Shown one piece after another: positions 27,101-39,250 of a stretch of 64,000 nt of DNA. Source of the stretch: Caprella mutica (lineage: Eukaryota; Arthropoda; Malacostraca; Amphipoda; Caprellidae). The DNA lies in assembly GCA_947561585.1 (NCBI GenBank), contig CANNZV010001150.1:62001-126000 (forward strand), written 5' to 3'. The notes below the pieces were generated by a model. It was given only the letters and a program-made list of their open reading frames with translations, was not told the DNA's origin and made no database searches. The position numbers and the translations under genes were made by a program. The first letter of the stretch is position 1. Each line of letters opens with the position of its first letter.

Positions 27101-29253
27101 ACAGTCTGTCAATGCACTCTACAGTCTGTCAATGCACTCTACAGTCTGTCAACACACTCTACAGTCTATCAACACACTCTACAGTCTATCAATGCACACT
27201 ACAGTCTATCAATGCACACTACAGTCTATCAACACACTCTACAGTCTATCAACACACTCTACAGTCTATCAACACACTCTACAGTCTATCAATACACTCT
27301 ACAGTCTATCAATACACTCTACAGTCTATCAACACACTCTACAGTCTATCAACACACTCTACAGTCTATCAACACACTCTACAGTCTATCAACACACTCT
27401 ACAGTCTATCAACACACTCTACAGTCTATCAACACACTCTACAGTCTATCAACACACTCTACAGTCTATCAATGCACACTACAGTCTATCAATGCACACT
27501 ACAGTCTATCAATGCACACTACAGTCTATCAATGCACACTACAGTCTATCAACACACTCTACAGTCTATCAACACACTCTAGAGTCTATCAACACACTCT
27601 AGAGTCTATCAACACACTCTAGAGTCTATCAACACACTCTAGAGTCTATCAACACACTCTAGAGTCTATCAACACACTCTAGAGTCTATCAATGCACTCT
27701 GCAGTTTATCAATGCACTCTATACAGTCTATCAACCCACTCTATGCAGTCTATCAACCCACTCTATGCAGTCTATCAACACACTCTATACAGTCTATCAA
27801 CACACTCTATACAGTCTATCAACACACTCTACTGTTTATCAACACACTCTACAGTCTATCAACACACTCTACAGTCTATCAACACACTCTACAGTCTATC
27901 AACACACTCTACAGTCTATCAACACACTCTACAGTCTATCAACACACTCTACAGTCTATCAATGCACTCTACAGTCTATCAATGCACTCTACAGTCTATC
28001 AACCCACTCTATTCAGTCTATCAACCCACTCTATTCAGTCTATCAACCCACTCTATTCAGTCTATCAACACACTCTATTCAGTCTATCAACACACTCTAT
28101 TCAGTCTATCAACACACTCTATTCAGTCTATCAACACACTCTATTCAGTCTATCAACACACTCTATTCAGTCTATCAACACACTCTATTCAGTCTATCAA
28201 CACACTCTGCAGTTTATCAACACACTCTGCAGTTTATCAACACACTCTGCAGTTTATCAATGCACTCTACAGTTTATCAATGCACACTACAGTCTATCAA
28301 CACACTCTACAGTCTATCAACACACTCTACAGTCTATCAACACACTCTACAGTCTATCAACACACTCTACAGTCTATCAACACACTCTACAGTCTATCAA
28401 CACACTCTACAGTCTATCAACACACTCTACAGTCTATCAACACACTCTACAGTCTATCAACACACTCTACAGTCTATCAATGCACTCTATTCAGTCTATC
28501 AACCCACTCTATTCAGTCTATCAACACACTCTATTCAGTCTATCAACACACTCTATTCAGTCTATCAACACACTCTATTCAGTCTATCAACACACTCTAT
28601 TCAGTCTATCAACACACTCTATTCAGTCTATCAACACACTCTATTCAGTCTATCAACACACTCTATTCAGTCTATCAACACACTCTATTCAGTCTATCAA
28701 CACACTCTACACTCGATCAACACACTTTACTGTCGATCAACACACTTTACTGTCGATTAACACACTTTACTGTCGATTAACACACTTTACTGTCGATTAA
28801 CACACTTTACTGTCGATTAACACACTCTACAGTCTATCAACACACTCTACAGTCTATCAACACACTCTACAGTCTATCAACACACTCTACAGTCTATCAA
28901 CACACTCTACAGTCTATCAACACACTCTACAGTCTATCAACACACTCTACAGTCTATCAACACACTTTACTGTCGATTAACACACTCTACAGTCGATTAA
29001 CAAACTCTACAGTCGATTAACACACTCTACAGTCGATTAACACACTCTACAGTCTATCAACACACTCTACAGTCTATCAACACACTCTACAGTCGATTAA
29101 CACACTCTTTGGTTGATCAACACACTCTTTGGTTGATCAACACACTCTACAGTCTATCAACACACTCTACAGTCGATTAACACACTCTACAGTCGATTAA
29201 CACACTCTACAGTCGATTAACACACTCTACAGTCGATTAACACACTCTACAGT
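15101..29253. repeat. 14.15-kb satellite-like array of a 20-bp unit, about 705 copies
   Basis: The consensus unit is CTATCAACACACTCTACAGT. Variants occur in runs: CAATGC for CAACAC, TTATC for CTATC, CGATTAAC, CTCTAGAGT, CTCTGCAGT and ACTGTACAGT. Two 22-bp forms carry CTCTATACAGT or CTCTATTCAGT. The order of variant blocks recurs, giving a higher-order structure. Because 20 is not a multiple of 3 and the plus strand of the unit has no stop, all three plus frames read the same 20-residue repeat. These open frames are a by-product. The array lies in the 30.3-kb intron, so it should be transcribed in the sense ACTGTAGAGTGTGTTGATAG. Confidence 0.97.
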
Positions 29254-30123
29254 AAAATATTATTCACCTTCATGACAATATTAATTTATTCATTACTCTC
29301 CGACATCAAATGAATCCATTGTCAAATGCGACAGCAAGGCATTACATACTTGATTACTTTGTGCTGCATCCCCTGTTATAATATATATGTTTTACAATGA
29401 ATTATTTAACAGACCAATATCTATTATAATTTCCAATAAGGTACGCACATATGCTCCACTTATCATAAAGAGTCTTCCTTTTTTTCGAATATATGCTAAT
29501 CGATTGTCTAGAAATGTAATCAAATGAGGTTTTTGTGAACTATTACAGTGATTTCTTAGAGAAGATATAACAGGGATTGATAGAAACAGATCTACACGAT
29601 TGAAAAAAGTTTATTTATACCAATATAAACTTCTATTTTGAAATGATGTAAGAAATTATGATAGATGCTCTTAATATTTCAGTTGCGAGTAGTTGCATTA
29701 ACTCTAAAGATCCCTAGACTCAGAGCACCAATATCAGCCCGATGTTCCAAGCATACATCTCTTCAAATTCTTCGCTGTGTGACGTGACTAGCAAGGAGAT
29801 AGTGGTAATAGGTAGGTATATTTTGGTGATCTTTTAATAGTACAGTTGAGTGGATTGTTGCAACAGTTTTTGCCGAGAAAGTAAGGGACTGTCATTGCGA
29901 TTCATTTGTGAGAGGCTTGAGGCCTCTTAGCTGAATTGCTTCACGCATAATAATAAATCCTCGACAATAATTGTCAGTGTGGGACTCTCATGTTTTGGAC
30001 AATGATTTCCTGACTTTGTTTGTTTGCTCTGAACCAGTTATACATTTGGCTGAAACTCTAAAATAAAAATAAAAACAGGGGACTGTGTAGTGTGTAATCA
30101 GCAGTAGTAAGTAGATGCATTTT
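29254..30123. other. Intronic unique-looking DNA, no gene recognised
   Basis: This is AT-rich sequence between the 20-bp and 19-bp arrays. I see no coding exon, splice-bounded frame or repeat. Confidence 0.5.
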
Positions 30124-30482
30124 AAAGTAGTATATACCCCTTTAGGTAGTAGATACACCTTTAGGTAGTAGATACACCTTTAGGTAGTAGATACACCTTT
30201 AGGTAGTAGATGCACCTTTAGGTAGTAGATGCACCTTTAGGTAGTAGATGCACCTTTCGGTAGTAGATGCACCTTTCGGTAGTAGATGCACCTTTCGGTA
30301 GTAGATGCACCTTTCGGTAGTAGATGCACCTTTCGGTAGTAGATGCACCTTTCGGTAGTAGATGCACCTTTCGGTAGTAGATGCACCTTTCGGTAGTAGA
30401 TGCACCTTTCGGTAGTAGATGCACCTTTAGGTAGTAGATACACCTTTAGGTAGTAGATACACTTATTGGTAGTAAATGCACC
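30124..30482. repeat. 19-bp minisatellite, about 18 copies
   Basis: The unit is TAGGTAGTAGATGCACCTT. Variants are ATAC for ATGC and TTCGG for TTAGG, the latter confined to a central run of about 10 copies. Three overlapping minus-strand open frames across it only reflect the 19-base period. Confidence 0.93.
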
Positions 30483-30737
30483 GATTACTACAAATGTAAG
30501 TGGTAGGTATTCTATGGAAATTATATATTGTAGTTCACCTACTATATCTTTATAACTTTTACAATTCATTTTTTATCCAAATGTAATTGAATTTGAATAT
30601 TTTATCATTCCACTACTTCACTCCGGAATAAACAGAAAAGTGAATAAATAAGTCATTTGAATTGAAAGAAAACCACCATTGAAACTCAATTAATCAATTA
30701 AAATAGGTAGCTTACACTGTAATCAAGAAAGACACAC

Positions 30738-30895
30738 AAAGCAGGTCTTTCCCAGTAGGTGGCAATGCTTGTTCCTAAGTTAGCAGGTCTTTACCGGCAG
30801 GTGGCAATGCTTATTCCTAAGTTAGCAGGTCTTTACCTGTAGGTGGAAATTCTTGTTCCTAAGTTAGCAGGTCTTTATCGTTGCTTGGCAATGCT
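30738..30895. repeat. 42-bp tandem repeat, about 4 copies
   Basis: The repeated core is AGCAGGTCTTTACC followed by AGGTGGCAATGCTTGTTCCT. The copies differ by scattered substitutions. Confidence 0.8.
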
Positions 30896-31390
30896 AATGT
30901 ATGCAGCCAATCAAGTTTACAATTCGATTCATTTGCAAACACGGTATTCATTAACTGAGCGAATGATGCACAATATACTGTACAAAAACCTAAATTGGAA
31001 TCTTTTCAAACGATTGTCCTGAAAAAAGAACAATGTGTGTATGTCAATTGCAATAATGAGGGAATTGACTGATCATTCGATCAGCCTAATTGTAGATTTG
31101 ACAAATGCATTCCTGTTCAGAATATTAGGAATGTTGTATCATCAATTCATTCATTGGAATAATTCATGAGTTACGGGTATTTTCCAAAATTAAACTTCCA
31201 TATAATTAGGTTACATTGGGGAGACACAATTATTTAAACAGATAGTTTTTATTATACTTATAGTCCACCTAGAATTAAATGTATGAAACTTTAGCAGAAT
31301 AGAGCTTTTGATGCATAGATTAGGAATCAAAAAGAAAACATTACGTTATACAAGTACAAAAATATAAACGAAACAAAAACAAAAATAGCA

Positions 31391-32640
31391 ATTGACAAAA
31401 GTATTCAACCACCATTTAATTTACATCAACGATTTGGTACCGAAGCCTTTATTCGCTATTACTGTTTGGAGATGGCTCTCATACGAGTGAATCAGACATT
31501 CACAAGCATGTAGCGATATTTTCCTCCATTCCTGAATACAGAATTCCTTCAATTCGACAAGTTTTTTTAGGATTTCTTTGGTTGACCTGCAGCGCTTCAA
31601 CGATCCTCAAAGATTTTCCATTGGATTGAAGTCTGGAGATTAACTTGGGCACGGGAGGACGTTAATTTTCTTTTTAGTGAACCATTCCTTGGTTAAATTA
31701 GTCATGTGTTTCGGTTGTTGTCATGCTGGAACTTTCAATTTCGTCTTCCGTAAAAACGTTTTGCACTTGGAATTTGATTCTTGTCCAAAATGTGGCGATT
31801 CATGGCGGCATCCATCTTTCTATCAATATTATGGAGTTGCCTTATACTGCCATGCGCAGAGAAACAGCCCCAAACCAGGATACTGCAACCTTCGTGCTTC
31901 ACCGTTGATGTGGTGTTCTTAGGGTCATACGCAGTCTCCTTCGTCCTCCACATATGACGAGCTGCATTGGGCTCAAAATTTTTAGTTTTACTTCCATCCG
32001 ACCATATGATACTATTCCAAAATTAGTTCCCTTTTCCCAAATAGTCTCTGGCAAACTTAAAACGACTCGCCACAAGTTTTTTATTAAGTAGTTGGGTTTT
32101 TCGAGGCTGGCAACAGTTTATGTTGCTACTGTGCACTTCTCTACTGATGGTACGGCTACTTTCTGTGGTCCCGGTAGCTTTGAGATCATTCCTTTACTTC
32201 TTTCGAGTACTCATCGGCTTGCTTTGACTTTTCTAAATAAAATTGGATTACCACGAGCATCAATTGTTCGTGGTGCATCTGACCGTGTCCAGTTCATTGT
32301 TGTTCCATGTTGCTTATATTTAGGAATAATGGAACCATCGGTTGGAAATGACACATTTACTTCTGCATAAATCTTCCTGTAGCACATTCCTTCACAATAA
32401 AGTTCAATTATTTGTTTTCAATTGTTATTTGATAGTACTTCCTCTACTTTAGGCATGCTTTCTTTTGGCAAGCTGAGAGGATTACTAGGCGATATCATTT
32501 GTGAATAACTGTGTAAATGCGTTCAGATCCACGTTCTTTCTTATTCTACAAACGCCCAGAATGTTCTAGATCGTAAGAACATTGGAATAATGATTAGAAC
32601 ATCTTAGAACAGAAATGGTTGAATAATTTTGTCACGTGCT
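31391..32640 (-). mobile_element. Decayed Tc1-like transposon
   Basis: The left terminus ATTGACAAAAGTATTCAACC and the right terminus (reversed, GTGACAAAATTATTCAACCA) form inverted repeats about 1.25 kb apart. The minus strand encodes recognisable Tc1 transposase pieces, notably STVKHEGCSILVWGCFSAHG followed by IRQLHNIDRKMDA. This matches the conserved VKHGGGSxMVWGCF block before the second catalytic Asp region. Stops and frame changes interrupt it, so it is a fossil. Confidence 0.85.
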
Positions 32641-33480
32641 ATATTTGATTTTATCCCATATATTTTCATATATGTACTACTAAAATCAAATATTTTATTT
32701 TAGATTCTTAATCTACGCATTAAAATCTATATTCTGTCAAAGTTTCAAGCATCTAAGTGGACTGGAAGTATAATAAATAATAAAAAGCTAGGTATTTAAA
32801 TACTTCTGTCACCACACTGTATCTCCAAAGGAATTATTTTATTAGTAAGGCATTATATTCTGTTAAGTAATTATTATCATGCATTATTTTTGAGATATGA
32901 CGAAAACATAACTATCAATTATCAAAAAATTCTCTCATACATTTCCTTACAGTCATACAAAACTAACATATTTAACAATGACTTATTATCTATAACTTCA
33001 AATTAGTTAATCAGCAATTTTACCCAAGACATTCTCAAAGTTCCGGTACAAACGAATGATTTACATGAAGATTAATGCTCTGTTTCAGTTCAAAAAAGAG
33101 AAACCAAGCATTGTGATTAAATCACATGGAGCATTAGAAAACACGACAAACACCACCGCCCAACACACTAAGATTGAACTCAGTAGACGGAAACATTGCC
33201 ACGGAATAATATATCAAAGGTGGAAGAGGAAAACGCACTGACATTTTATCAGTGTTCCAATTTATTCGAGTAAGGGAGAATGTATCAGGGGTCATGAAAG
33301 AAATATGCAGATAAAATGAATGCAATATGCATGGGTATTACAAATAAGATTCAGAAAAAAAGCAGTGGATATGGAGAGTCGGTACGGAGCGTATGATGCA
33401 GACGATATAAAGTTATACAGTGATGGAAAATAAAGGGATATAACAGAGGATGTTCAGATACTATGGAGAAAATACAAGAT
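32641..33480. other. Intronic AT-rich DNA, no feature recognised
   Basis: Short open frames on both strands at about 33056-33325 overlap each other and resemble nothing known. There is no splice or codon evidence for a gene. Confidence 0.5.
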
Positions 33481-34062
33481 TTATACCCAGGGGATAGAGA
33501 GAGCAATAGGCAGGGAATATAGAGAGCGATAGACAGGGAATATAGAGAGCGATAGGCAGGGGATATAGAGAGCGATAGGCAGGGGATATAGAGAGCAATA
33601 GACAAGGGATATAGAGAGCGATAGGCAGGGGATATAGAGAGCAATAGACAAGGGATATAGAGAGCGATAGGCAGGAGATATAGAGAGCGATAGGCAGGGA
33701 ATATAGAGAGCGATAGACAAGGGATATAGAGAGCGATAGGCAGGGGATATAGAGAGCGATAGGCAGGGGATATAGAGAGCAATAGACAAGGGATATAGAG
33801 AGCGATAGGCAGGGGATATAGAGAGCAATAGACAAGGGATATAGAGAGCGATAGGCAGGAGATATAGAGAGCGATAGGCAGGGAATATAGAGAGCGATAG
33901 ACAAGGGATAGAGAGAGCAATAGGCAGGGAATATAGAGAGCGATAGACAAGGGATAGAGAGAGCAATAGGCAGGGGATAAAGAGAGCGATAGACAAGGGA
34001 TAGAGAGAGAGCAATAGGCAGGGGATATAGAGAGCGATAGACAAGGGATAGAGAGAGCAATA
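33481..34062. repeat. 23-bp minisatellite, about 25 copies
   Basis: The unit is close to GATAGGCAGGGGATATAGAG plus AGC, with variants GACAAGGG and GGCAGGAG. Some copies have lost TA or gained GA. The long minus-strand frames rich in LSISPAYRSLYP-like repeats are by-products of the period. Confidence 0.93.
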
Positions 34063-35685
34063 ACGTCCATGCTATTGTACTGTTCCATATTTTCGGACTC
34101 ATAATAAAACCATATATATAATCATTATTATTTACCTCTATTGTAATTATTTCATTTCACCCTGTTATTTCAGTTCCATATTTTGGATACTCATAACTCA
34201 TTGAATATTTATGCAAAATATTAAAGGAGATATATAACTTAAAGATACAGTCAAACCGTTTATCATGTCTAATTTCATAACTAATCGAAGGGTAAACATT
34301 TTTTTGTATTCATATGAAATGGTTCGGAATAAATCACTATACCTAATAATATAATGTATTTATACATGCCTATTAATGTAATAGTGAAAATTATTGTGAA
34401 ATATATCCAATATACACTTTAAAATACAAAATTAAGCAATTCGTGGATGAAATGTCTGTGGACGAAATGTCATAGACCCGTCCACACCTGTTCACCTTTC
34501 CTTTCAACTTGCGCTTCTACTTTCCTTTCAACTTTCAATTCAATTTTCCATTGACGCATGCCTCAAGTTGAATAGAAAGAGGCAAGCTGATTCTTTCCAC
34601 ATCTGATCGTCAGATTTGTTTCAACTTCACTGAGCTGTAATCACACTTAAATATGAGACCACGGGTAAAATAATATTCTACTATGTATAATATTGCAAGT
34701 TCTCTTCTATGCTAGGTTTTATTTTATTGCTACCGATTGCCATTTATTTCATGAACAGTAGTATTTGATGTGTAGATAATTACATACATTTTCATATTAA
34801 AAAAAGTTGCATAAAAATAATAGATATAATGTACGAAGAAAAGTCATATGACACACTATTGAGTAAAACAATAAAAGTAAAAAACATATTCATAGAGTAG
34901 CTACTAGCTACACATGCTGCTTCAGTCCTTCCACAGAAGTACGATGGAACCAATTAACCCCAGAACGGTTACCCTCTAGTTTGCTAAGATAGAAGGTAGG
35001 CTCGGGAGAGTTTCACCCAAATAAAATAATTAATAAAACAATACTTATGAACGAAATCATTTATTTTTGAGGATACAAAATAAAATATAACTAAGTCATT
35101 ATTCCTACCTTTCTAAAATGGAAATTGCAATGAAAGAAGTATATTAGAAATTTCTTTCAAAATTGTAACAATGTAACAGAAAATGTAGCAATATATAAAA
35201 TAAAGTAATTATTAAAGGAATTTTTATAATTTTTTGCTTAGCCAAAAAAATATAATAATTAATACTGTATTCTTATCCTTTTGCGTGTGTAGTCTTGTGT
35301 GATGGGAGCATTCACTGGCTAATTCCCAACCCGCTCTATTCTACCCCCTACAAAATATTTACATAAAAACACATAGGTGACACAACACAAGTAAATAGTA
35401 ACTATGGGAGGAATTCTCCCGAATTGGCTATGGAACCAAAACTAATGGAAATAATTCGACCACACAACCACCCTAGTCACATCATACTAAACTTTGAGTC
35501 ACACTAACAGACGAAAGAGTTTCAAAACACTTAAAAATGACGGGGTGACTTTCACCCATGTAACGTTCTAGGGTTTAATAATTCTATTTCTGACTACCTA
35601 CTGCTAGTATCCAAGCGTGAGTGCACGTTATTACATGTTTTGACACGCTAAAAGAAGTGCGTACTCATGCAGACAACGGTCTGTT
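34063..35685. other. Intronic DNA, no gene recognised
   Basis: AT-rich. Apart from the left copy of a long-range inverted repeat at 34480-34508, I see nothing. Confidence 0.5.
34480..34508 (+). repeat. Left copy of a 29-bp long-range inverted repeat
   Basis: It starts GTCCACACCTGTTCACCTTT and ends TTTCAAC. The reverse complement of 43260-43288 matches with one mismatch in 29. Short runs of CTTTCAACTT continue inwards on both sides. The pair is 8.8 kb apart and brackets the nested recombinase-like gene. Confidence 0.75.
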
Positions 35686-35711
35686 GAATCGATGGAACAA
35701 TCCATCGATTC
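35686..35711. repeat. Hairpin, 11-base arms, 4-base loop
   Basis: GAATCGATGGA and TCCATCGATTC are perfect inverted arms around ACAA. It lies about 90 bases from a larger palindrome. Confidence 0.8.
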
Positions 35712-35798
35712 GATGTCCCAGCAATCGAAAAGAAATCGAATCGATATACGTTGTTTATAGGGGTGGAGTGTAGACAACTCAAAAGTTGAACCAAAAAG

Positions 35799-35833
35799 CG
35801 CACGAAGTCCCACCAGTGGTGGGACTTCGTGCG
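35799..35833. repeat. Perfect 35-bp palindrome
   Basis: The 17-base arm CGCACGAAGTCCCACCA is followed by one G and then its exact reverse complement. The flanks are AT-rich and unrelated. A weaker inverted repeat (CAACT...AGTTG) sits just upstream at about 35775-35788. No terminator role is implied in a eukaryotic intron. Confidence 0.95.
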
Positions 35834-36000
35834 TCTTCCTTTTCCTCTATTAAAAGAACCATAAACTCGATGTCCAGGTTCGGATAATGGTGATCGGTCG
35901 TTTATTTGGATGTCCTGATGTAAATATCCTGAGTCTTTCCGAAACATTTAAACTCTATTTATAATAAATTTGAAAGTTTTAAAGTTAGGAATATATTACG

Positions 36001-36655
36001 GAGTAGTCGGACATATCCTGGATATTTCTATATTATTTTAATCTGATAGTCTATTTTCTGGAGTAGTCGGACATATCCTGGATATTTCTATATTATTTTG
36101 ATCTGATAGTCTATTTTCTGGAGTAATCGGACATATCCTGTATTTTTCAAAGAGAATTAAATTGGATAGTTTATTTTTCGAAGTAGTCGGACATATCCTG
36201 TATTTTTCAAAGAGAATTTAATTAGATAGTTTATTTTCCGAAGTAGTCGGACATATCCTGTATTTTTCAAAGAGAATTTAATTAGATAGTTTATTTTCCG
36301 AAGTAGTCGGACATATCCTGTATTTTTCAAAGAGAATTTAATTAGATAGTTTATTTTCCGAAGTAGTCGGACATATCCTGTATTTTTCAAAGAAAATTTA
36401 ATTAGATAGTTTATTTTCCGAAGTAGTCGGACATATCCTGTATTTTTCAAAGAGAATTTAATTAGATAGTTTATTTTCCGAAGTAGTCGGACATATCCTG
36501 TATTTTTCAAAGAAAATTTAATTAGATAGTTTATTTTCCGAAGTAGTCGGACATATCCTGTATTTTTCAAAGAGAATTTAATTAGATAGTTTATTTTCCG
36601 AAGTAGTCGGACATACCCTGTATTTTCAAAGAGAATTTAATTAGATAGTTTATTT
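36001..36655. repeat. 60-bp minisatellite, about 11 copies
   Basis: Each unit starts GAGTAGTCGGACATATCCTG or AAGTAGTCGGACATATCCTG. The first two copies differ strongly in their second half (GATATTTCTATATTATTTT). The other nine are nearly identical (TATTTTTCAAAGAGAATTTA). The 60-base period is a multiple of 3, so a minus-strand frame with 20-residue repeats stays open; I do not regard it as a gene. Confidence 0.95.
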
Positions 36656-37241
36656 TATCATAATTTTTAAGGGTGAACACCAACCTACACGTTTGATTAT
36701 TATTTGCTGCCATGGTAGAGTCTCTTATAGTGTCACCAATGCAATACTGATTGCTATGACACACGTGGCATCAATTATTGGTTAGTTGTGACACTAAATT
36801 CCATTGCTGATGTTTTACTTTCTTGACAGCTCATTGGCATTGCTATTTCCTATTATGACTCTGATAGTAATGCTATTTATCAATTCAAAAATAAAGTATA
36901 TATAGTACCTTATTCATCTCAGTTACAAACTATCTATTTTCAAAAATGAATTAAAACCTAGAGAGTTCCAGGAAAATGAATTGTACCATGTTTGACAAGT
37001 AGTATTAAAATTTATACTATTATGTATCAAACTAATTATTTTAAATTAATTATGAATTGATACCAAGTGTAACTCTCTCCTTTGTCTCATAACTTTACCA
37101 TGATCATTATAGGATTCCTTTTCCAAATATGCACGAAAAACTGACACTATAGAGCACATGCGTTCATGTACGGAATAAATAATTATTAAAGAAATTTGTA
37201 CAGTTTGCCTATGAAAATATTACATAATATGGTAGGATGAG

Positions 37242-37468
37242 TTATGAATTATCAGTCAGCTTCACATCTCCGTTCATAGAAAAATATACGTTTTAAAAAT
37301 TTTAACTGGTAATTCTTATTATAGTAACCATGATAGCTGCTGGTATCATGGTTACTAATGGAAATAACAAGTTTAACATTTAAAATAATAAATTATAATT
37401 TATGTATGTAAATTATTATATATTTTTTTTTATGAACGGAGATGTAGAACTGACCGACAATTCATTAA
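37242..37468. mobile_element. Fold-back MITE
   Basis: About 35-base terminal inverted repeats are present. The left end includes CACATCTCCGTTCATA at about 37263-37278; the right end includes TATGAACGGAGATGT at about 37431-37445. At its centre is a second hairpin with 13-base arms, AGTAACCATGATA and TATCATGGTTACT (37323-37356), around an 8-base loop. There is no coding capacity. Confidence 0.75.
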
Positions 37469-38399
37469 TTACCCTGATTAAACCTTTAAATGAAAATAAC
37501 TTTTATTTTCATTAGCTATATCTTTACTACTGCAACGAGAAACGGTTAATTAATTAATTACTTAATTAAAGGGTAGTCTTCTGTCTCTGCAGCAAGGTCC
37601 ATATCAGTAATTATCTTAGAAAAGAATTTAAATACAAAGCATTTTAAAGAAACGGTCAGAACAAATTTCCTCATACCAGACACCAAGCAATTAGCAAGAT
37701 GGCGGATGTAAAATATATAAACTGAGTATTGGTTTATTTTCAGTGTAATTTGTGCAATTTTGAAGTATGACAAGTCACACCTTCGCAGTTTTAAGTGACT
37801 AAAATTAATTGATTTTGAATTAACAAATTTCCAAACTTATGATATTCTTTATATGAAAACACTTGTAATCCAATATTACCAATACATATGTAGATACAAT
37901 TATTTATGTATTTATAACTATTTTCAATGAGTGTATTATTATATATACAAAATTGAAATGTGCAGCGATTGAATAGTACAATACCATTTAAAAATCTATC
38001 TAGTCCTATCACCGTATTGCTGTGTTCAAACGCGAAGCTGAGAATAAAGAATAGCTCGAAAATACCCATGTCCGTGATCTGTGCTGTGCTACGGGGTGGT
38101 AATATTAGGCACACAATTTTTTTTTTCTCAAATAAAATCAATTTATTCTGAATTTGAAGAGATTTCTTTTGATTTGAGGGTATGTAAGGGTATATGAGGT
38201 GGTTTTGTACCCTCTGAGCAACTAAAACAGGCGAAAAAAATCTTCCAACCCATTTTTGTTTCCATTATAAAAATTCGTGCTAAAATTTCATGCCAGAAAC
38301 GTAGCACGGCAAGTCCGGATGACTGGAATCAATTGAAATTAAAGTCAGGCAGGTGAGAAGCACACTTGCTCATTGTATCCGCACATGTCACATAGTGAA

Positions 38400-38497
38400 G
38401 TCAGGAGGTGTCTGATAATCCTATAGTATATGTTTATCAGTGTACTTGTGATAAATAGACTAGAGTAATATAAAGTGAACCATTAAATAACCTCAAG
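38400..38497 (+). other. Possible 5' untranslated exon of the nested gene
   Basis: A strong donor CTCAAG|GTAAGT ends at 38497. A strong acceptor (TTTTTTTCAG, ending 39860) precedes the exon holding the start codon by 40 bases. Together they suggest a non-coding first exon and a 1.36-kb intron that contains two MITE copies. The left boundary is arbitrary. This is an inference from splice motifs only. Confidence 0.4.
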
Positions 38498-38592
38498 GTA
38501 AGTACAGTCTAGAGAAATTTATCCGTAGTGATTTTATTTTTAACAATTCACATTTCTAAAAATAAAAATTGGTATTTATTCTGCTGGTTTAT

Positions 38593-38806
38593 AGGGTCGC
38601 ACAGGTAAATTGCGGTCTTTAATATTTGATTGAAAGTTTGTAAAACAATGAAATTTACATTACAATGTTTCATAGTAAAAGAAGTGCAAAGCATGCTATA
38701 ATTTATTACTTTAAGTGTTTTAAAACTGCTGTTTAGTAGAGACCTATTGTTTCTGTTGTAAGAGGTCGAGGTTAGTTAGTGTTCTGCATTTTACCTGTTT
38801 CACCCT
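38593..38806. mobile_element. MITE with AGGGT...GGTAAATTGCGG termini (copy 2)
   Basis: Left end AGGGTCGCACAGGTAAATTG; right end TTACCTGTTTCACCCT. Same family as 2184-2433 and more decayed. No clear target duplication. Confidence 0.65.
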
Positions 38807-39250
38807 ATTCCTAATTTGGTATGGTTACCTTGACATTTCTAATATGGGAAAATAATTTTTAACTGCTATTTGTGAAATTATTACGCTGTTACTCTTTTCG
38901 TAAGTTTTTCTGATTTTTAAATCGTGGTTTTGCTGAACCTTTAGGGCGAAGGAGTATATTGCGGCAAATAGAAATGTGGCATTTACTTACTATAGTACAT
39001 TAAAGTTGGTTGATCTATCTGTACATGGTTTATTCAAATTCTCTCTCTGATTAAATTGAGATAATTTTATCCTTTTCATAATGGTTTCAATTTTTTTTAT
39101 TCATTCATTTTATTAATCTCTTATTACAATATTACTAAGTCTATAGACTAGAAAGGTACCTACTGATAACTTAAACGGTTTAATCATTAAACAGTTCTCT
39201 GCTATATAACTTAAAATTGTTACGATTTATACCAAAGTATCACTCTTGCT

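Noticed and set aside
15055..28800. Many long plus-strand open frames (up to 930 residues) with YSLSTHSTVYQHTLQSINTL-type repeats
   Set aside because: All three plus frames read the same peptide because the 20-base unit has no stop on that strand. The start of the longest is not even an ATG. The host gene is on the other strand, where each unit carries stops. No protein gene is supported.
15101..29253. A CRISPR-like array
   Set aside because: The units are contiguous with no unique spacers, and the DNA is eukaryotic.
30199..30569. Minus-strand frames of KGASTTERCIYYRKVHLLP repeats
   Set aside because: By-product of the 19-bp minisatellite, equal in three frames.
31677..32370. Plus-strand frames of 81-92 residues
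   Set aside because: Antisense to a decayed Tc1 transposase on the minus strand.
33351..34102. Minus-strand frames of 187-245 residues with LYPLPIALYIPCLSLS repeats
   Set aside because: By-product of the 23-bp minisatellite; no splice or codon evidence.
36157..36570. 137-residue minus-strand frame with KNTGYVRLLRKINYLIKFSL repeats
   Set aside because: The 60-base unit is a multiple of three, so one frame stays open by chance. There is no other support.
37558..38141. Minus-strand frames of 71 and 116 residues
   Set aside because: They resemble nothing I recognise, lack convincing splice sites and lie in AT-rich DNA between a MITE and the nested gene.
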